A stretch of DNA of 42,992 bases from contig CAYMRB010000021.1 of the NCBI GenBank assembly GCA_964392615.1, forward strand, positions 1-42,992, read 5' to 3'. The position numbers were made by a program, and so were the translations under genes. Positions within the stretch are counted from its first letter, which is position 1, and each line of letters opens with the position of its first letter. The notes below the pieces were generated by a model. The model searched no databases. It was not told the origin of the DNA and saw only the letters and a list, made by a program, of their open reading frames with translations. Below are positions 33,238 to 42,372 of this stretch, piece by piece. The DNA is from CAYMRB01 sp964392615. GTDB lineage: Bacteria; Planctomycetota; UBA8108.

Positions 33238-35125
33238 ACGGAGCCGTGAACTGCACTGCGCCGCCGCTCCATGTCGCCCCACGCCCTCGGGCTCGCGTCC
33301 TGCCGTGGTAGTCCTGGAACACGCCTCGAGCAGGTCGTGCTCCGCGGGCCGTCGTAGGGTAACGGGCTGGATCCAATGCGAACTCGGGGGCCACGAGGTC
33401 GTCGAGGACCACCGTCTCGAACGCCGTCGTCCTGCCAACGAACGGGTTTCTCTGCCATTGTTCCCGAGACTGCTCCGCTCCGATCTTCGCGTAGCGGTAC
33501 CGCTCTCCGAAATCTGGAAACACGTTGTGCTTGGCCTCTACCAAGGACGTCGTGCTGCGGCCCGTGTTGATGAGCTGACGGCGATAGCGCGACGCGAAAT
33601 CGGCGCGCACAGAGAACAGGTTGTTGCTGATACGGATATTCCGCCAATCCCAGTATCCGCTCGGCGCGAGGACGTCGTTCGGCCTGTCCTCCACCGCGTA
33701 GATGAACGTGTTGTTCAAGATCTCGACGGTATCGATCGTCGTCGGCCCCGGATCTGTATCCGGCCAACCGACGAGAATCGGCCTATGAGCCTTGGTCGCG
33801 ACAAAGACGTTGTTGCGGATCATCACATGGTCGGTGTTGCCTTTCAGAACGATCCGGTTCTGATTTCGACCGGTGTCCTCGAGAGACAGGTTGCCATCGA
33901 TGACCGTGTAGTGCGCGCCGCACCGCTTGTGACTCAGCATGATTCCGCCCTGGATCCGATTGCGGAAGTAGCAGAACCACTTGCCCGTCTGCGTTCTGAG
34001 GACGTCCTTGCCAGCGCCGCCAGCCTGTACGAAATCGCTGTGCGCCAGCAGCATGTGCTCGCCATGAAACGAGCGCATCAACGCCTCCTCACGCGGCTGG
34101 CGAAAGGAACAGCCCAGTGCGACGGTATGAGATCCAGCGGGGACAAGCGCGTACTTGCTGCTCGGCCCTCTACGGGCATCGACGCCGAGCAGAAGCAGGC
34201 CTTTCGCGGCGCTCCCACCGTCGATGAGCTTTCTAAACGGATAGCCTTCAGCGGCCGCCTCGAACTGAACATTCCACAAGGCCACTCGATCTCCGCGGCA
34301 AGAGAACGCATCCGGCCCGGAGACCGTCGGAGCCGTCGTCGTCGATGTCAGGCTGACGTCGCGAAGAACGACGTTCGCTCCGTCAACGCTCAACAAGTCT
34401 CTGTTGCCGGTCATTCGGAGCCGCGGCGGAGCGCCCGTACCGTACGCGCCGACCACGACGTTGGACGCACGAATCGTCACGCCGCGCTCGGTATCGAACG
34501 TCTGTCCCCGCTTGAACAGAACCGTTTCGCCTCCGGATAGCCGTGAGAACGCAGCACGAAGCGTGCGCCGGGCGCTCTCCTCGCTGGCTCCGGAGTTCCG
34601 GTCACTTCCCTGTTCCGCGTCGACGTACACCTTGATGCGCGTGTCCGGCGCGACGAAGACGGTGGCGTCGGCAGATGCGGTGACGCCATCGGCGTTCGTG
34701 ACGCTCAGACGAATCGTGTACTCGCCCGGTTCGCGGTAGAGATACGCAGCGTTGAACCCTTGCTGCTGCCGCGCCAAATCGACTTGGGCCGAGCCGCGCG
34801 GATCGCGAACGGTCATGTGGGAATCCTCCGCGGCGGAGGCGTCGAAATCCCACTCGATCTGCGCGTTGTGCCAATCGCCCGAGCCCAGCTCGGAAGCGGT
34901 CGCGTTGACGTGGACGGCAAGGGGAGCCATCCCCGCAGGCGTCGGCGATGCGAAGGTGATCACGGGCCGGATCCGGCCGGGCTGGACAACCCCGGCCTCG
35001 GAGTCCTCGGCGAACAACGCGGCCTCGCGGAGCAACGGCGTGCCCAGAAGCAAAGCGACGAGAAAGCCGAGCACGAGAGTCGCCGGGCCCGGTCGCCCCG
35101 CAGCCGAGTAGACAGAGAGGTTCAT
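33236..35125 (-). CDS. Membrane-anchored or exported parallel beta-helix protein with PKD-like domain
   Basis: This 629-residue protein begins at ATG 35125 (GTG 35143 would add six residues). A hydrophobic segment at about 14-32 serves as signal peptide or anchor. A PKD-like domain (about 52-160) with YLYREPGEYTIRLSVTNADG follows. From about 165 the chain shows right-handed beta-helix coils such as VEILNNTFIY, HVMIRNNVFV and IRISNNLFSV. It is closely related to the product of the upstream gene at 35279-37744; RSFHGEHM, GGAGKDVLRTQTG and SLEDTGRNQNR-type stretches are nearly identical. Beta-helix folds occur in polysaccharide lyases and epimerases such as AlgG. No catalytic residues can be assigned, so processing, binding or scaffolding of the exported polysaccharide are all open. 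Confidence 0.8.
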   Translation of the reverse strand: MNLSVYSAAGRPGPATLVLGFLVALLLGTPLLREAALFAEDSEAGVVQPGRIRPVITFASPTPAGMAPLAVHVNATASELGSGDWHNAQIEWDFDASAAEDSHMTVRDPRGSAQVDLARQQQGFNAAYLYREPGEYTIRLSVTNADGVTASADATVFVAPDTRIKVYVDAEQGSDRNSGASEESARRTLRAAFSRLSGGETVLFKRGQTFDTERGVTIRASNVVVGAYGTGAPPRLRMTGNRDLLSVDGANVVLRDVSLTSTTTAPTVSGPDAFSCRGDRVALWNVQFEAAAEGYPFRKLIDGGSAAKGLLLLGVDARRGPSSKYALVPAGSHTVALGCSFRQPREEALMRSFHGEHMLLAHSDFVQAGGAGKDVLRTQTGKWFCYFRNRIQGGIMLSHKRCGAHYTVIDGNLSLEDTGRNQNRIVLKGNTDHVMIRNNVFVATKAHRPILVGWPDTDPGPTTIDTVEILNNTFIYAVEDRPNDVLAPSGYWDWRNIRISNNLFSVRADFASRYRRQLINTGRSTTSLVEAKHNVFPDFGERYRYAKIGAEQSREQWQRNPFVGRTTAFETVVLDDLVAPEFALDPARYPTTARGARPARGVFQDYHGRTRARGRGATWSGGAVQFTAP

Positions 35126-35278
35126 CGCATTCGCCGCATCCACGGACCGCCACGCGGCGACTTGCCACCGCGCAGCTCAGGTGTCCTCGTCCGATTTCAG
35201 TGGCGACGATACGGGAGCCTACCGCACGGGGTCAAGCTCGCTGTCGACCCGCTGCGATGGCAGAACTCGGCTTCGACG

Positions 35279-37744
35279 TCACGGCGCGAACTGAACTGCG
35301 CCGCAGCTCCACGCGGCCCCTTCGCCCCGCGGTCGACTGTTTCCGTGGTAGTCCTGGAAGACTCCGCGATGCGGAACCGCCCCGCTGGCCGTCACGGGGA
35401 AGACCGTGGGGTCCAGCGTATAGTCCGGCGCGACCAGGTCGTCGATGCCCACGGTCTCACGGCTCGTTGTTCCGTCGACGAACGAGTTCTGCTGCCACTG
35501 AGCCCAGCTCTGTTCCGTTCCGATCTTCGCGTAGCCATAGCTGTCGCCGAAGTCTGGAAACACGTTGAACTTCGCCTCGGACAGCGTATCGGTCGCAGTC
35601 GTGGTGTTGATCAGCTGGCGCTCGCGAATACCGAATTCCGGATGTACGGCGAACAGGTTGTTGCTGATACGGATGTCACTCCACACCCAGAACCCGTTCG
35701 GGGCGAGAATATCGTTCGGATTGGCCGGAACCTCGAAGATGAACGTGTTGTTCAGTATTTCGACGCTGTCTACGGTGTTCGGTCCGGGGTCCGGATCATC
35801 CCAGCCAACCAGGAGGGGCTTGTACGGCTTGCTCGCCAGGAACACGTTGTTTCGGATCATCACGTGATCCGTGCCGCCCTTGAACACGAACCTGTTCTGG
35901 TTTCTTCCGGTGTCCTCGATGGACAGGTTGCTGTCGATGACCATGTAGTGAGCTCCCTGCCGCTTGTGACTCAGCAAGATCCCGCCCTGGATCTTGTTGC
36001 GGAAGTAGCAGAACCACCGGCCTGTCTGAGTTCGCAGGACATCCTTTCCGGCGCCGCCCTCCTGGATGAAGTCGCAGTACGCCAGCTGCATGTGCTCGCC
36101 GTGGAACGAACGCATCAGCGCTTCCTCGACAGGCTGTCGCAGCGTGCAGCCGAGAGCGACGGTGTGGGTGCCGGCTGGAATGAGCACGTACTTCCTGGTC
36201 TGTGCCTCCCGGTTGTCTACGCCTATGAGGAGGAGACCGTCGGCAGAGGAACTTCCGACGATGAGCTCGCGGAATGGCCGGCCGCCGATGGAGGCCTTGA
36301 ACTCGACGTTCCAAAGAGTAATCCGGTCGCCGTTGGGAGAGAACGCGTCGGGTCCGGAAATCGTCGGGGCAGTCGTGTTGGAGGTCATGGCGAGATCACG
36401 AAGGACGACGTTGTCACCGTCAACCCGTACCAGGTCTCGCTCTTCGGTCATCCGCAGCAGCGGAGGTTCGCCCGATCCGTAGGCAGCGAGAACGACGTTG
36501 CTGGCGCCAAAAGTCACGCCTCGGCCCGTATCGAAGATCTGCCCGCGACGGAAGAGGATGGTCATGTCATCGGCGGCAGAGGCTGCAGCCGCTTCGAGGG
36601 TTCCCCACGGCTCGAGCTCGCTGGTCCCGGCGTTGCCATCGTTGCCGATCGAGGAGTCGACGTATCGGACAACTCGGCTGTCCGGCTCGACCGTGACGGT
36701 CGTTGCCGCGATCGCCGCCTCGCCATCGGCGTTGGTGACGACGAGGCGGATCGTGTACGTGCCCTCGGTGCGGTAGAGATAGGACGCGTTGAAACCCTGC
36801 TGTTGTTGCGCCAGATCGACTTGTTGAAGCGTCCTGGGATCCTGAGCGGTCAGGTGCGATGCCTCGACGTTCGTGGCATCGAAATTCCACTCGAATCGCG
36901 CGGTATGCCAGTCTCCACTGCCGAGATTGGACCCCGTCGCGTTCACATGCACCGCGAACGGCGCCATCCTGGATGTCGTCGACGGCAACACGGTGATCAC
37001 GGGCCGTACCTGCGGATCCTGAGCCGACGGTGTCGCGAAGACCTCGTTCGAGGCCGCCGATTCCTCCGCTTGTGCGTCGAGAGCTGTCACCACATAGAAG
37101 TACGTCGTGCCCGAACTGGCCGTTGGATCGGTGAAGAAGCTGGCACCGAGGCCGCTGGCCACCTGAGCGAACCCGGCCCCCGAAACGGTCGACCGGTAGA
37201 CCGCGTAGGCCTCGACTCGAGAGTCCGAATGATCGCTCCAGTCGAGTTCTACCGCTTCGACTCGCCCCTGAGCCGTCAGACCCGTCGGTGGCGTGAGGAC
37301 GCCGACCTGCGGAGTGTCGAGCGGTGCGGCCGACGCCGAGGCAGAACGAGGAGACTCGGCGTTGTCCGAATCCACCGCCGTGACGACGTAGGAGTACGTC
37401 TGACCGGCGTTGACATCGTGGTCCGAGTACGACAAGCCTTCGCCGACTGCTGCGATCTTGACGTATCCCGTGTCCTGCGTGTGGGAGCGGTAGACGAGGA
37501 AACTCATCACGTCGCCGCCACTGACGTCGGTCCACGTAAGCGCGATCAAGCCTACGGCGGGCTCGGCCGCCAGATCAGCCGGAGACGCAGGGAGGGACTT
37601 GTCGAGGTCGTCGACGGCGCCGACCCCACCGACATCGCCGACGTCGCCGACGGAGGAGGGATCCTCGTGGCGATCGGCACAAGAGGACAGAAGAACGGTC
37701 CCGAAGCTCAAGGCCGCGACGTAGGCGATGAAGCGGATTCTCAC
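35279..37744 (-). CDS. Beta-helix lipoprotein with two FN3-like domains and a PKD-like domain
   Basis: This 821-residue protein starts at GTG 37744, supported by AGAGGA 8-9 nt upstream. A lipobox LSSC (Cys22) follows a hydrophobic signal, so it is probably a lipoprotein. A low-complexity Gly/Val/Asp linker (31-48) precedes two fibronectin-III-like domains (about 52-141 and 151-239, each with YVVTA(L/V)D near the end). A PKD-like domain spans about 246-354 and a right-handed beta-helix about 358-800. The PKD and helix parts match the downstream paralogue closely, so the pair arose by duplication with loss or gain of the FN3 domains. FN3 and PKD modules usually serve as spacers or glycan-binding units outside the cell. 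A role in holding or modifying the exported glycan is inferred from the MBOAT/SGNH/flippase neighbours. Confidence 0.83.
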   Translation of the reverse strand: MRIRFIAYVAALSFGTVLLSSCADRHEDPSSVGDVGDVGGVGAVDDLDKSLPASPADLAAEPAVGLIALTWTDVSGGDVMSFLVYRSHTQDTGYVKIAAVGEGLSYSDHDVNAGQTYSYVVTAVDSDNAESPRSASASAAPLDTPQVGVLTPPTGLTAQGRVEAVELDWSDHSDSRVEAYAVYRSTVSGAGFAQVASGLGASFFTDPTASSGTTYFYVVTALDAQAEESAASNEVFATPSAQDPQVRPVITVLPSTTSRMAPFAVHVNATGSNLGSGDWHTARFEWNFDATNVEASHLTAQDPRTLQQVDLAQQQQGFNASYLYRTEGTYTIRLVVTNADGEAAIAATTVTVEPDSRVVRYVDSSIGNDGNAGTSELEPWGTLEAAAASAADDMTILFRRGQIFDTGRGVTFGASNVVLAAYGSGEPPLLRMTEERDLVRVDGDNVVLRDLAMTSNTTAPTISGPDAFSPNGDRITLWNVEFKASIGGRPFRELIVGSSSADGLLLIGVDNREAQTRKYVLIPAGTHTVALGCTLRQPVEEALMRSFHGEHMQLAYCDFIQEGGAGKDVLRTQTGRWFCYFRNKIQGGILLSHKRQGAHYMVIDSNLSIEDTGRNQNRFVFKGGTDHVMIRNNVFLASKPYKPLLVGWDDPDPGPNTVDSVEILNNTFIFEVPANPNDILAPNGFWVWSDIRISNNLFAVHPEFGIRERQLINTTTATDTLSEAKFNVFPDFGDSYGYAKIGTEQSWAQWQQNSFVDGTTSRETVGIDDLVAPDYTLDPTVFPVTASGAVPHRGVFQDYHGNSRPRGEGAAWSCGAVQFAP

Positions 37745-38107
37745 GGCGATATCCTCTGAAGAGACCCAAGAGTGCCGACCAGACCACCCCTGGCCCAGGT
37801 CGGCTCTTCACCTGCCGTGGATACGTCGCAACTTATGGGCCCACGAGCAAGCGGCGCCTCAACAGGTTGCGCCGCCGATCTTTGCGCGCGTGAGAGCGCT
37901 GTGGCTCGACCTCGCCGGCCGGCCGCTCGGCGGGCACCGGGTAAGGATTGCCCGGCTTCCGACAGCTCGGCCAGGAGCCGGACGGAGGTGGAGACAGAGT
38001 GCTGCAATCGAAGGAAGCGTTTGGGGGCGGCTGGGTTGGGATCTTGCCGTTAGTCGAAGCCTGAGGCGCTCCAAGCTCCATTCTCGACGCTGAGAGCGTC
38101 TTCCCCA
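37745..38107. other. Divergent intergenic region (363 nt)
   Basis: The region separates the minus-strand beta-helix pair from the plus-strand MBOAT/SGNH/flippase group, so two promoters are expected but I cannot point to convincing hexamers. CGGGCA (37931-37936) and TGCCCG (37949-37954) form a small hairpin. Confidence 0.35.
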
Positions 38108-39514
38108 ATGCTCTTTCACACACTCGAGTTTCTTGTCCTCTTCCTGGCCGTCCTGCCCTGGGCGATCTGGGGCGGGTCCCGCGTCCGCCGGATCACGCTG
38201 CTGGCCGCGAGCTACCTCTTCTACGCATGGTTCAGCGTACCGCTCATCGGCCTGCTGGTCGTGTCGTCCGTCCTCGACTTCGGTGTCGGGCAGCGGTTGG
38301 TGCGCACCCGCAGCCAGGCACAACGCCGAAGCCTCCTTCTGCTCTCGGTCACGGTCAATCTCGGGCTGCTCTTCTCGTTCAAGTACGTGAACTGGCTGTT
38401 CGGATCGGTGAACAGCCTGAGCATGTTCATGAACGGCACGGAACCGCTGCCATACGTCGACATCATCCTCCCGTTGGGCATCTCCTTTTACACGTTTCAG
38501 ACCCTCAGCTACACGATCGACGTCTATCGAGGGAAGCTCCAGCCGACGAAGAGCCTACTGACATTCGCCCTCTACGTCGCCTTCTTCCCGCAGCTCGTGG
38601 CAGGTCCCATCGTGCGCGCAGCCCGGCTCTTGCCCCAGCTGGAAGAGGGGCCGCGCTACCAGCGCCATCAGTTCCGGCACGGCATCGGGTGCTTTCTCCT
38701 CGGCTTGACCAAGAAAGTCGTCGTCGCCGACACACTAGCTCAGTTCGCAAATCTCGTCTTCGCGGCGCCCGAACAGCACGGCGCCCTGGCTATTCTCCTC
38801 GGCGTGTACGCCTTCGCGTTCCAGATCTACGCGGACTTCTCGGGCTACACCGACATGGCACGAGGGATCGCCTTTATCCTCGGCTACGACGTCGGAACGA
38901 ACTTCAGGTTTCCGTACTTCGCGGCCGGCATTCGAGAGTTCTGGACAAGGTGGCACATCTCGCTGTCGACCTGGCTGAGGGACTACCTCTACATCCCTCT
39001 CGGAGGAAGCCGCTGCAGCTCTTGGCGGCGGAACCTCAACGTCATGACGACGATGCTGCTCGGCGGGCTGTGGCACGGGGCCAACTGGACGTTCGTCGTC
39101 TGGGGCGCGCTGCACGGCGTGTGGATCATCTGCGAGCATGGGTGGGTAGCGTTCCGCGGAGGGGCCTCGGCTGACGGCCCTCCTAGGGCAGCCGGCTTCA
39201 CGTGGATCAAGGTCTTCTTGACGTTTCACCTCGTGTGCGTGACGTGGATCTTCTTCCGGTGTGAGAGCCTGTCAGACGCATGGGAGATGTGTCGCGGGCT
39301 GTTCTCGCTTCGCGATTCAGCCGCGACTTCGTTTGCTCCGCTGTGCTACATCGTGCCGCTGGTCGTGGTGGACTGGCTGGCGATGAAGACGAACATCAGG
39401 AGCTATCTGACCGAGAGACGATACGCCTTCTGGCTCGTAGCCTGGGCGGCCATCGCTCTCGTGCTGGCCTTCGGAACGTTCGAAGGAGACGATTTTGTCT
39501 ACTTCCAGTTCTAG
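38108..39514 (+). CDS. AlgI-like MBOAT-family O-acyltransferase (second copy)
   Basis: This 468-residue polytopic membrane enzyme starts with MLFHTLEFLVLFLAVLP, a standard AlgI-type beginning. EFWTRWHISLSTWLRDY carries His283 and GLWHGANWTF carries the catalytic-type His323. It is clearly homologous to the copy at 12802-14232 but differs along most of its length, so this is an old duplication or a separate acquisition rather than a recent repeat. It should feed acyl groups to the SGNH protein encoded next, whose start overlaps its end by 20 nt. Two MBOAT systems in one locus suggest two acylation positions or two acyl types. Confidence 0.93.
   Translation: MLFHTLEFLVLFLAVLPWAIWGGSRVRRITLLAASYLFYAWFSVPLIGLLVVSSVLDFGVGQRLVRTRSQAQRRSLLLLSVTVNLGLLFSFKYVNWLFGSVNSLSMFMNGTEPLPYVDIILPLGISFYTFQTLSYTIDVYRGKLQPTKSLLTFALYVAFFPQLVAGPIVRAARLLPQLEEGPRYQRHQFRHGIGCFLLGLTKKVVVADTLAQFANLVFAAPEQHGALAILLGVYAFAFQIYADFSGYTDMARGIAFILGYDVGTNFRFPYFAAGIREFWTRWHISLSTWLRDYLYIPLGGSRCSSWRRNLNVMTTMLLGGLWHGANWTFVVWGALHGVWIICEHGWVAFRGGASADGPPRAAGFTWIKVFLTFHLVCVTWIFFRCESLSDAWEMCRGLFSLRDSAATSFAPLCYIVPLVVVDWLAMKTNIRSYLTERRYAFWLVAWAAIALVLAFGTFEGDDFVYFQF
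39483..39488 (+). promoter_or_regulatory. Ribosome binding site deciding a TTG start (SGNH gene)
   Basis: AAGGAG inside the end of the MBOAT gene lies 6 nt before TTG 39495. It selects this overlapping TTG start for the following SGNH gene. Confidence 0.55.
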
Positions 39515-40610
39515 CGAAAGAGGCGACCGACCGCGCGCATCCCGACGCGTGCTCTGGAGTGCCGCCAAGGAATCTCTGGCCGCATCTTGTGGCCTGGTCG
39601 CCATGATCGCGGTCGCGGAGTGCGGCTTTCGTGCGTTCGACGATTTCGGGCTGATCGTGCCGGGATTCACGGCCGAGAAGGTGTCGGCAGCCTCCGGCGT
39701 CGAGTCGTACGTCGGGCGAAAGTGGCGAAAGCACGAGTTCGCGGTGCCGCTCGAGACGAATGCGGACGGCTATCATTGGCGCGAGTTCACAGGTCGTGCC
39801 GACAAGACGATCCGAATCCTCGTGCTGGGGGACAGTTTTGTCGAGGCACGCCAGGTTCCCATCGGAGCCAGCTTCGTGGCTCTGGCGGAAGAGCGGCTGC
39901 ACGGAGTCCAGCTGCTGAGCATGGGACGAGGCGGGTACTACCTGCCATTGCAGTACCTCGTCTTCCGAGACAACGTACCGTCCCTATTCGGACCGGAGGG
40001 GAAGTATCCTCCGGTCCATGGTGTCGTCTTCTGCTTGCGTCGTCACGGCGTAGTCCGTATCGCACATGGACGCCACGACTACGAGCTCCCGAAGCCGACC
40101 CAACCCTGGCAGTACCGCGTCAAGAAAGGACCGTCGACTTGGCTACGCCGGCAGCGCGGCACGTTCGTCAACTCCAGGTCTCACGCGGCGAGCTTCTTCG
40201 CGGAGAAGGCTGGAACGTGGCTGCGCCGGGATCTCGAGCGGACGGGAGTCCCCGTCGACACCGGCAGACTCGGTCGGGCAGCCGAACTGATGCGTGACGC
40301 AGTCGTGGCGCCGCTCTTGCGGCTGTGCGAGTCGCGGAGAGTACCCTGCGCGTTTCTCTACCTCCCTACGGTGGAGGAAACGAGCCCGTCGGCGACGCAG
40401 GACACGAAGAGCTCAGAAGAGCGAATCCTGAAGATCCTCAGAGCGGCTGAAGCGTCACACAGTAGCGCAGTGGACGCGCTGCGTGACGTGGAAGGCGCGT
40501 TCTTTCCAGCAGACAAACATCCGACTCGAGTCGGGCACCAGCACATCTCCGGGGTCCTAGTCGACCTCATTGAGAGGGACGTTCTTCCGCGCATTGAGGA
40601 AAGCGAGTGA
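39495..40610 (+). CDS. Membrane-anchored SGNH-hydrolase-like acyl-transfer partner
   Basis: This 371-residue protein has an N-terminal hydrophobic anchor (about 20-42). ILVLGDSFVEA gives the classic GDSF nucleophile motif with Ser114, and DKHPTRVGHQH near residue 340 gives the Asp and His of block V, so the triad looks complete. It begins at TTG 39495 inside the MBOAT gene, with a strong AAGGAG. This overlap strongly suggests the two proteins are made as a pair. By analogy with AlgX/AlgJ-type systems it would place acyl groups on the exported polysaccharide in the periplasm. It shares only the fold with the SGNH proteins at 10481 and 11642. Confidence 0.82.
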   Translation: MSTSSSSERGDRPRASRRVLWSAAKESLAASCGLVAMIAVAECGFRAFDDFGLIVPGFTAEKVSAASGVESYVGRKWRKHEFAVPLETNADGYHWREFTGRADKTIRILVLGDSFVEARQVPIGASFVALAEERLHGVQLLSMGRGGYYLPLQYLVFRDNVPSLFGPEGKYPPVHGVVFCLRRHGVVRIAHGRHDYELPKPTQPWQYRVKKGPSTWLRRQRGTFVNSRSHAASFFAEKAGTWLRRDLERTGVPVDTGRLGRAAELMRDAVVAPLLRLCESRRVPCAFLYLPTVEETSPSATQDTKSSEERILKILRAAEASHSSAVDALRDVEGAFFPADKHPTRVGHQHISGVLVDLIERDVLPRIEESE

Positions 40611-40623
40611 GCAAGGCTGTATC

Positions 40624-40683
40624 ATGGCAAGGATCATGCTCAGCACGGCCCCCTTGGAGGAAGAGGAGCTGATTGCCCGTTGA
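40624..40683 (+). CDS. Possible 19-residue leader peptide
   Basis: A short frame, ATG to TGA, lies in the 181-nt gap between the SGNH and flippase genes and is followed 48 nt later by a nested hairpin. The arrangement resembles a leader-peptide attenuator. There is no clear Shine-Dalgarno and no run of one amino acid apart from four glutamates, so it may be chance. Confidence 0.15.
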   Translation: MARIMLSTAPLEEEELIAR

Positions 40684-40730
40684 AGAAGACACTCCGGCGC
40701 GAAGGACCCCCTCGCACGGTCGTTCGCTGG

Positions 40731-40766
40731 GAATCGGCCTCTCAATCTTGCGCAAGAAACCGATTC
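40731..40766 (+). promoter_or_regulatory. Nested inverted repeat upstream of the flippase gene
   Basis: GAATCGG (40731-40737) pairs with CCGATTC (40760-40766) and encloses a perfect 12-bp palindrome, TCTTGCGCAAGA (40746-40757). The structure ends 25 nt before ATG 40792. It could be an operator, a terminator of the MBOAT/SGNH unit or an attenuator. Confidence 0.5.
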
Positions 40767-40791
40767 TTCGGAGTGGAAACCCGACCCGCCC

Positions 40792-42225
40792 ATGCGTACA
40801 CGACATCGCTCTGACAATCCGCGACCCGGTGCGGTGAACGACGCCTCGGCCGGATCGTCGAATTGCGACGCCTCGACCGCCGACACGGCAGGGGCGGCGC
40901 CTACGCGTTCGAAGGTGGTTCGTGCGAGCGCCTGGGTTCTCGGGGGCGACGCAGCCGGCCGTGTCGTTCAACTGGCCTCCCACCTGATCCTCGCGTGGCT
41001 CTTGTTCCCCGAGGCGTTCGGCCTCATCGCGCGCGGAGAGATCTTCTTGCGCGAGCTCCAGTCCTTCTCGGACATAGGACTTGGCGCGTGCTTGATCCAC
41101 AGCCCGTCGGGTGAGGACCCACGGTTCCGGCGCACCGCATGGACTCTTCAGGTGATTCGCGGCTTCATTCTGTGGATGATCGCGCTCCTGATCGCGGGAG
41201 GCCTTTGGGGGGCAGTGGCACTGAACCTCCTCGCGGCAGACCAGACCTACGCTCACCCACTGTTGCCGCCCCTACTCGCCGTGGCCGCGTTCTCTGCGGT
41301 CTTCCAAGGATTCCAGTCCACAGCGGAGTTCGTTCTCGGCCGACGGCTGGTGCAACGAAAGGTCGTCTCTCTCCAGGTGGGATCACAGCTCGCAGGAACG
41401 GCAACGATCGTTGCCTGGGCATGGCTCTACCCGACGGTCTGGGCATTCGTGGGCGGCATGCTCGTCTCGTCGATATTCCGCACCGTCTCGAGCCACTTCC
41501 TCGACCGAAATCACCGCGACCGTTTCGGCTGGGACTCGGGATACGCGCGGGAGATCCTTCGCTTCTCGAAGTGGATTCCGGTGAGCACCCTACTCTTGTT
41601 CTTCCAGACTCGCGGGTACGCTCTGCTGCTCGCGGCGTTCTTGACGCCGGCCCAGCTCGGCCTCTTCTACATCGGCCGTAAGATCACGGGCTTCGTCAGC
41701 CGTCCCATTCACCGCGTGAGCACTCGTGTCGTGTTCCCTGTCTATGCGCGGCTCATGGAAGGAGGCTCGAAGGACCTTCGTGCGAAAGTCACCAGAATCC
41801 GCCTGGTGTTCATGGCACTCTCGATTCCCACGCTCGCAACTCTCGTCCTCTTCGGCCAGACTCTCGTCGACCTGGTCTACGACGAAAGATATACGGACGC
41901 AGGATGGATGCTCCGGGTCCTCGCAGCGGGAGTCCTGTTTGCGCCTCTGAACCTGCCAGACACAGTCCTACTGAGCACCGGCGACACGTACAGACTCGCG
42001 ATTCTGAGGGGCGTCACGACAGGCTTGACCCTGACAGGCCTGCTGGTGGGAGGCCTGTTGTTCGGAGTTTCGGGACTTATAGTAGGAGCTGCCGTCGGGC
42101 CGAGACTAAACTACCCTGTGGTTGTGTGGGCGATCCGGAGGTACGGTGTCTGGAGCCCTCTTCTGGACGGCGTGCGTTTCGCCGTCGGAGTTGTCGTTTC
42201 TTTTACGGCTCTCTTCACGCAGTGA
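40792..42225 (+). CDS. Wzx-type polysaccharide flippase (MOP superfamily)
   Basis: This 477-residue polytopic inner-membrane protein of the Polysacc_synt/MATE-like superfamily moves the undecaprenyl-linked repeat unit across the membrane. After a polar 40-residue N-terminus come about twelve to fourteen hydrophobic segments. The early stretch with EAFGLIARGEIF and FSDIGLGACLI is typical of Wzx/WzxC proteins, and the middle loop carries several basic residues, as expected facing the cytoplasm. ATG 40792 is used; a later GTG at 40834 is possible. Its presence argues for a Wzx/Wzy-type pathway rather than an ABC transporter, although no Wzy is in the window. Confidence 0.9.
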   Translation: MRTRHRSDNPRPGAVNDASAGSSNCDASTADTAGAAPTRSKVVRASAWVLGGDAAGRVVQLASHLILAWLLFPEAFGLIARGEIFLRELQSFSDIGLGACLIHSPSGEDPRFRRTAWTLQVIRGFILWMIALLIAGGLWGAVALNLLAADQTYAHPLLPPLLAVAAFSAVFQGFQSTAEFVLGRRLVQRKVVSLQVGSQLAGTATIVAWAWLYPTVWAFVGGMLVSSIFRTVSSHFLDRNHRDRFGWDSGYAREILRFSKWIPVSTLLLFFQTRGYALLLAAFLTPAQLGLFYIGRKITGFVSRPIHRVSTRVVFPVYARLMEGGSKDLRAKVTRIRLVFMALSIPTLATLVLFGQTLVDLVYDERYTDAGWMLRVLAAGVLFAPLNLPDTVLLSTGDTYRLAILRGVTTGLTLTGLLVGGLLFGVSGLIVGAAVGPRLNYPVVVWAIRRYGVWSPLLDGVRFAVGVVVSFTALFTQ

Positions 42226-42372
42226 TATTGCCTCCACCCCCCAGAACGCTGCCTAGAGCGGGATTGGCTCGTCGGGGACTTCGTCAGTTTGTGCGGCCCG
42301 GCAGGCTCCTCACGAGGACCCGGCAGCGCGCACTTCAGAGTCTCGTGTCCATACCCGAGCGCCTCACCAGAG

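Noticed and set aside
32927..34540. 537-codon plus-strand frame across the sulfotransferase end and the beta-helix gene
   Set aside because: It overlaps two supported genes in other frames and has the composition of a shadow frame.
37640..37720. Short repeats (GACGTCGCC-like) that could suggest a tandem array
   Set aside because: They encode the Gly/Val/Asp linker of the beta-helix lipoprotein and are too short and irregular for a CRISPR or a true tandem array.
34760..37759. 999-codon plus-strand frame opposite the beta-helix genes
   Set aside because: It spans two real minus-strand genes and the gap between them. Composition is typical of a GC-rich shadow frame and no domain is recognisable.
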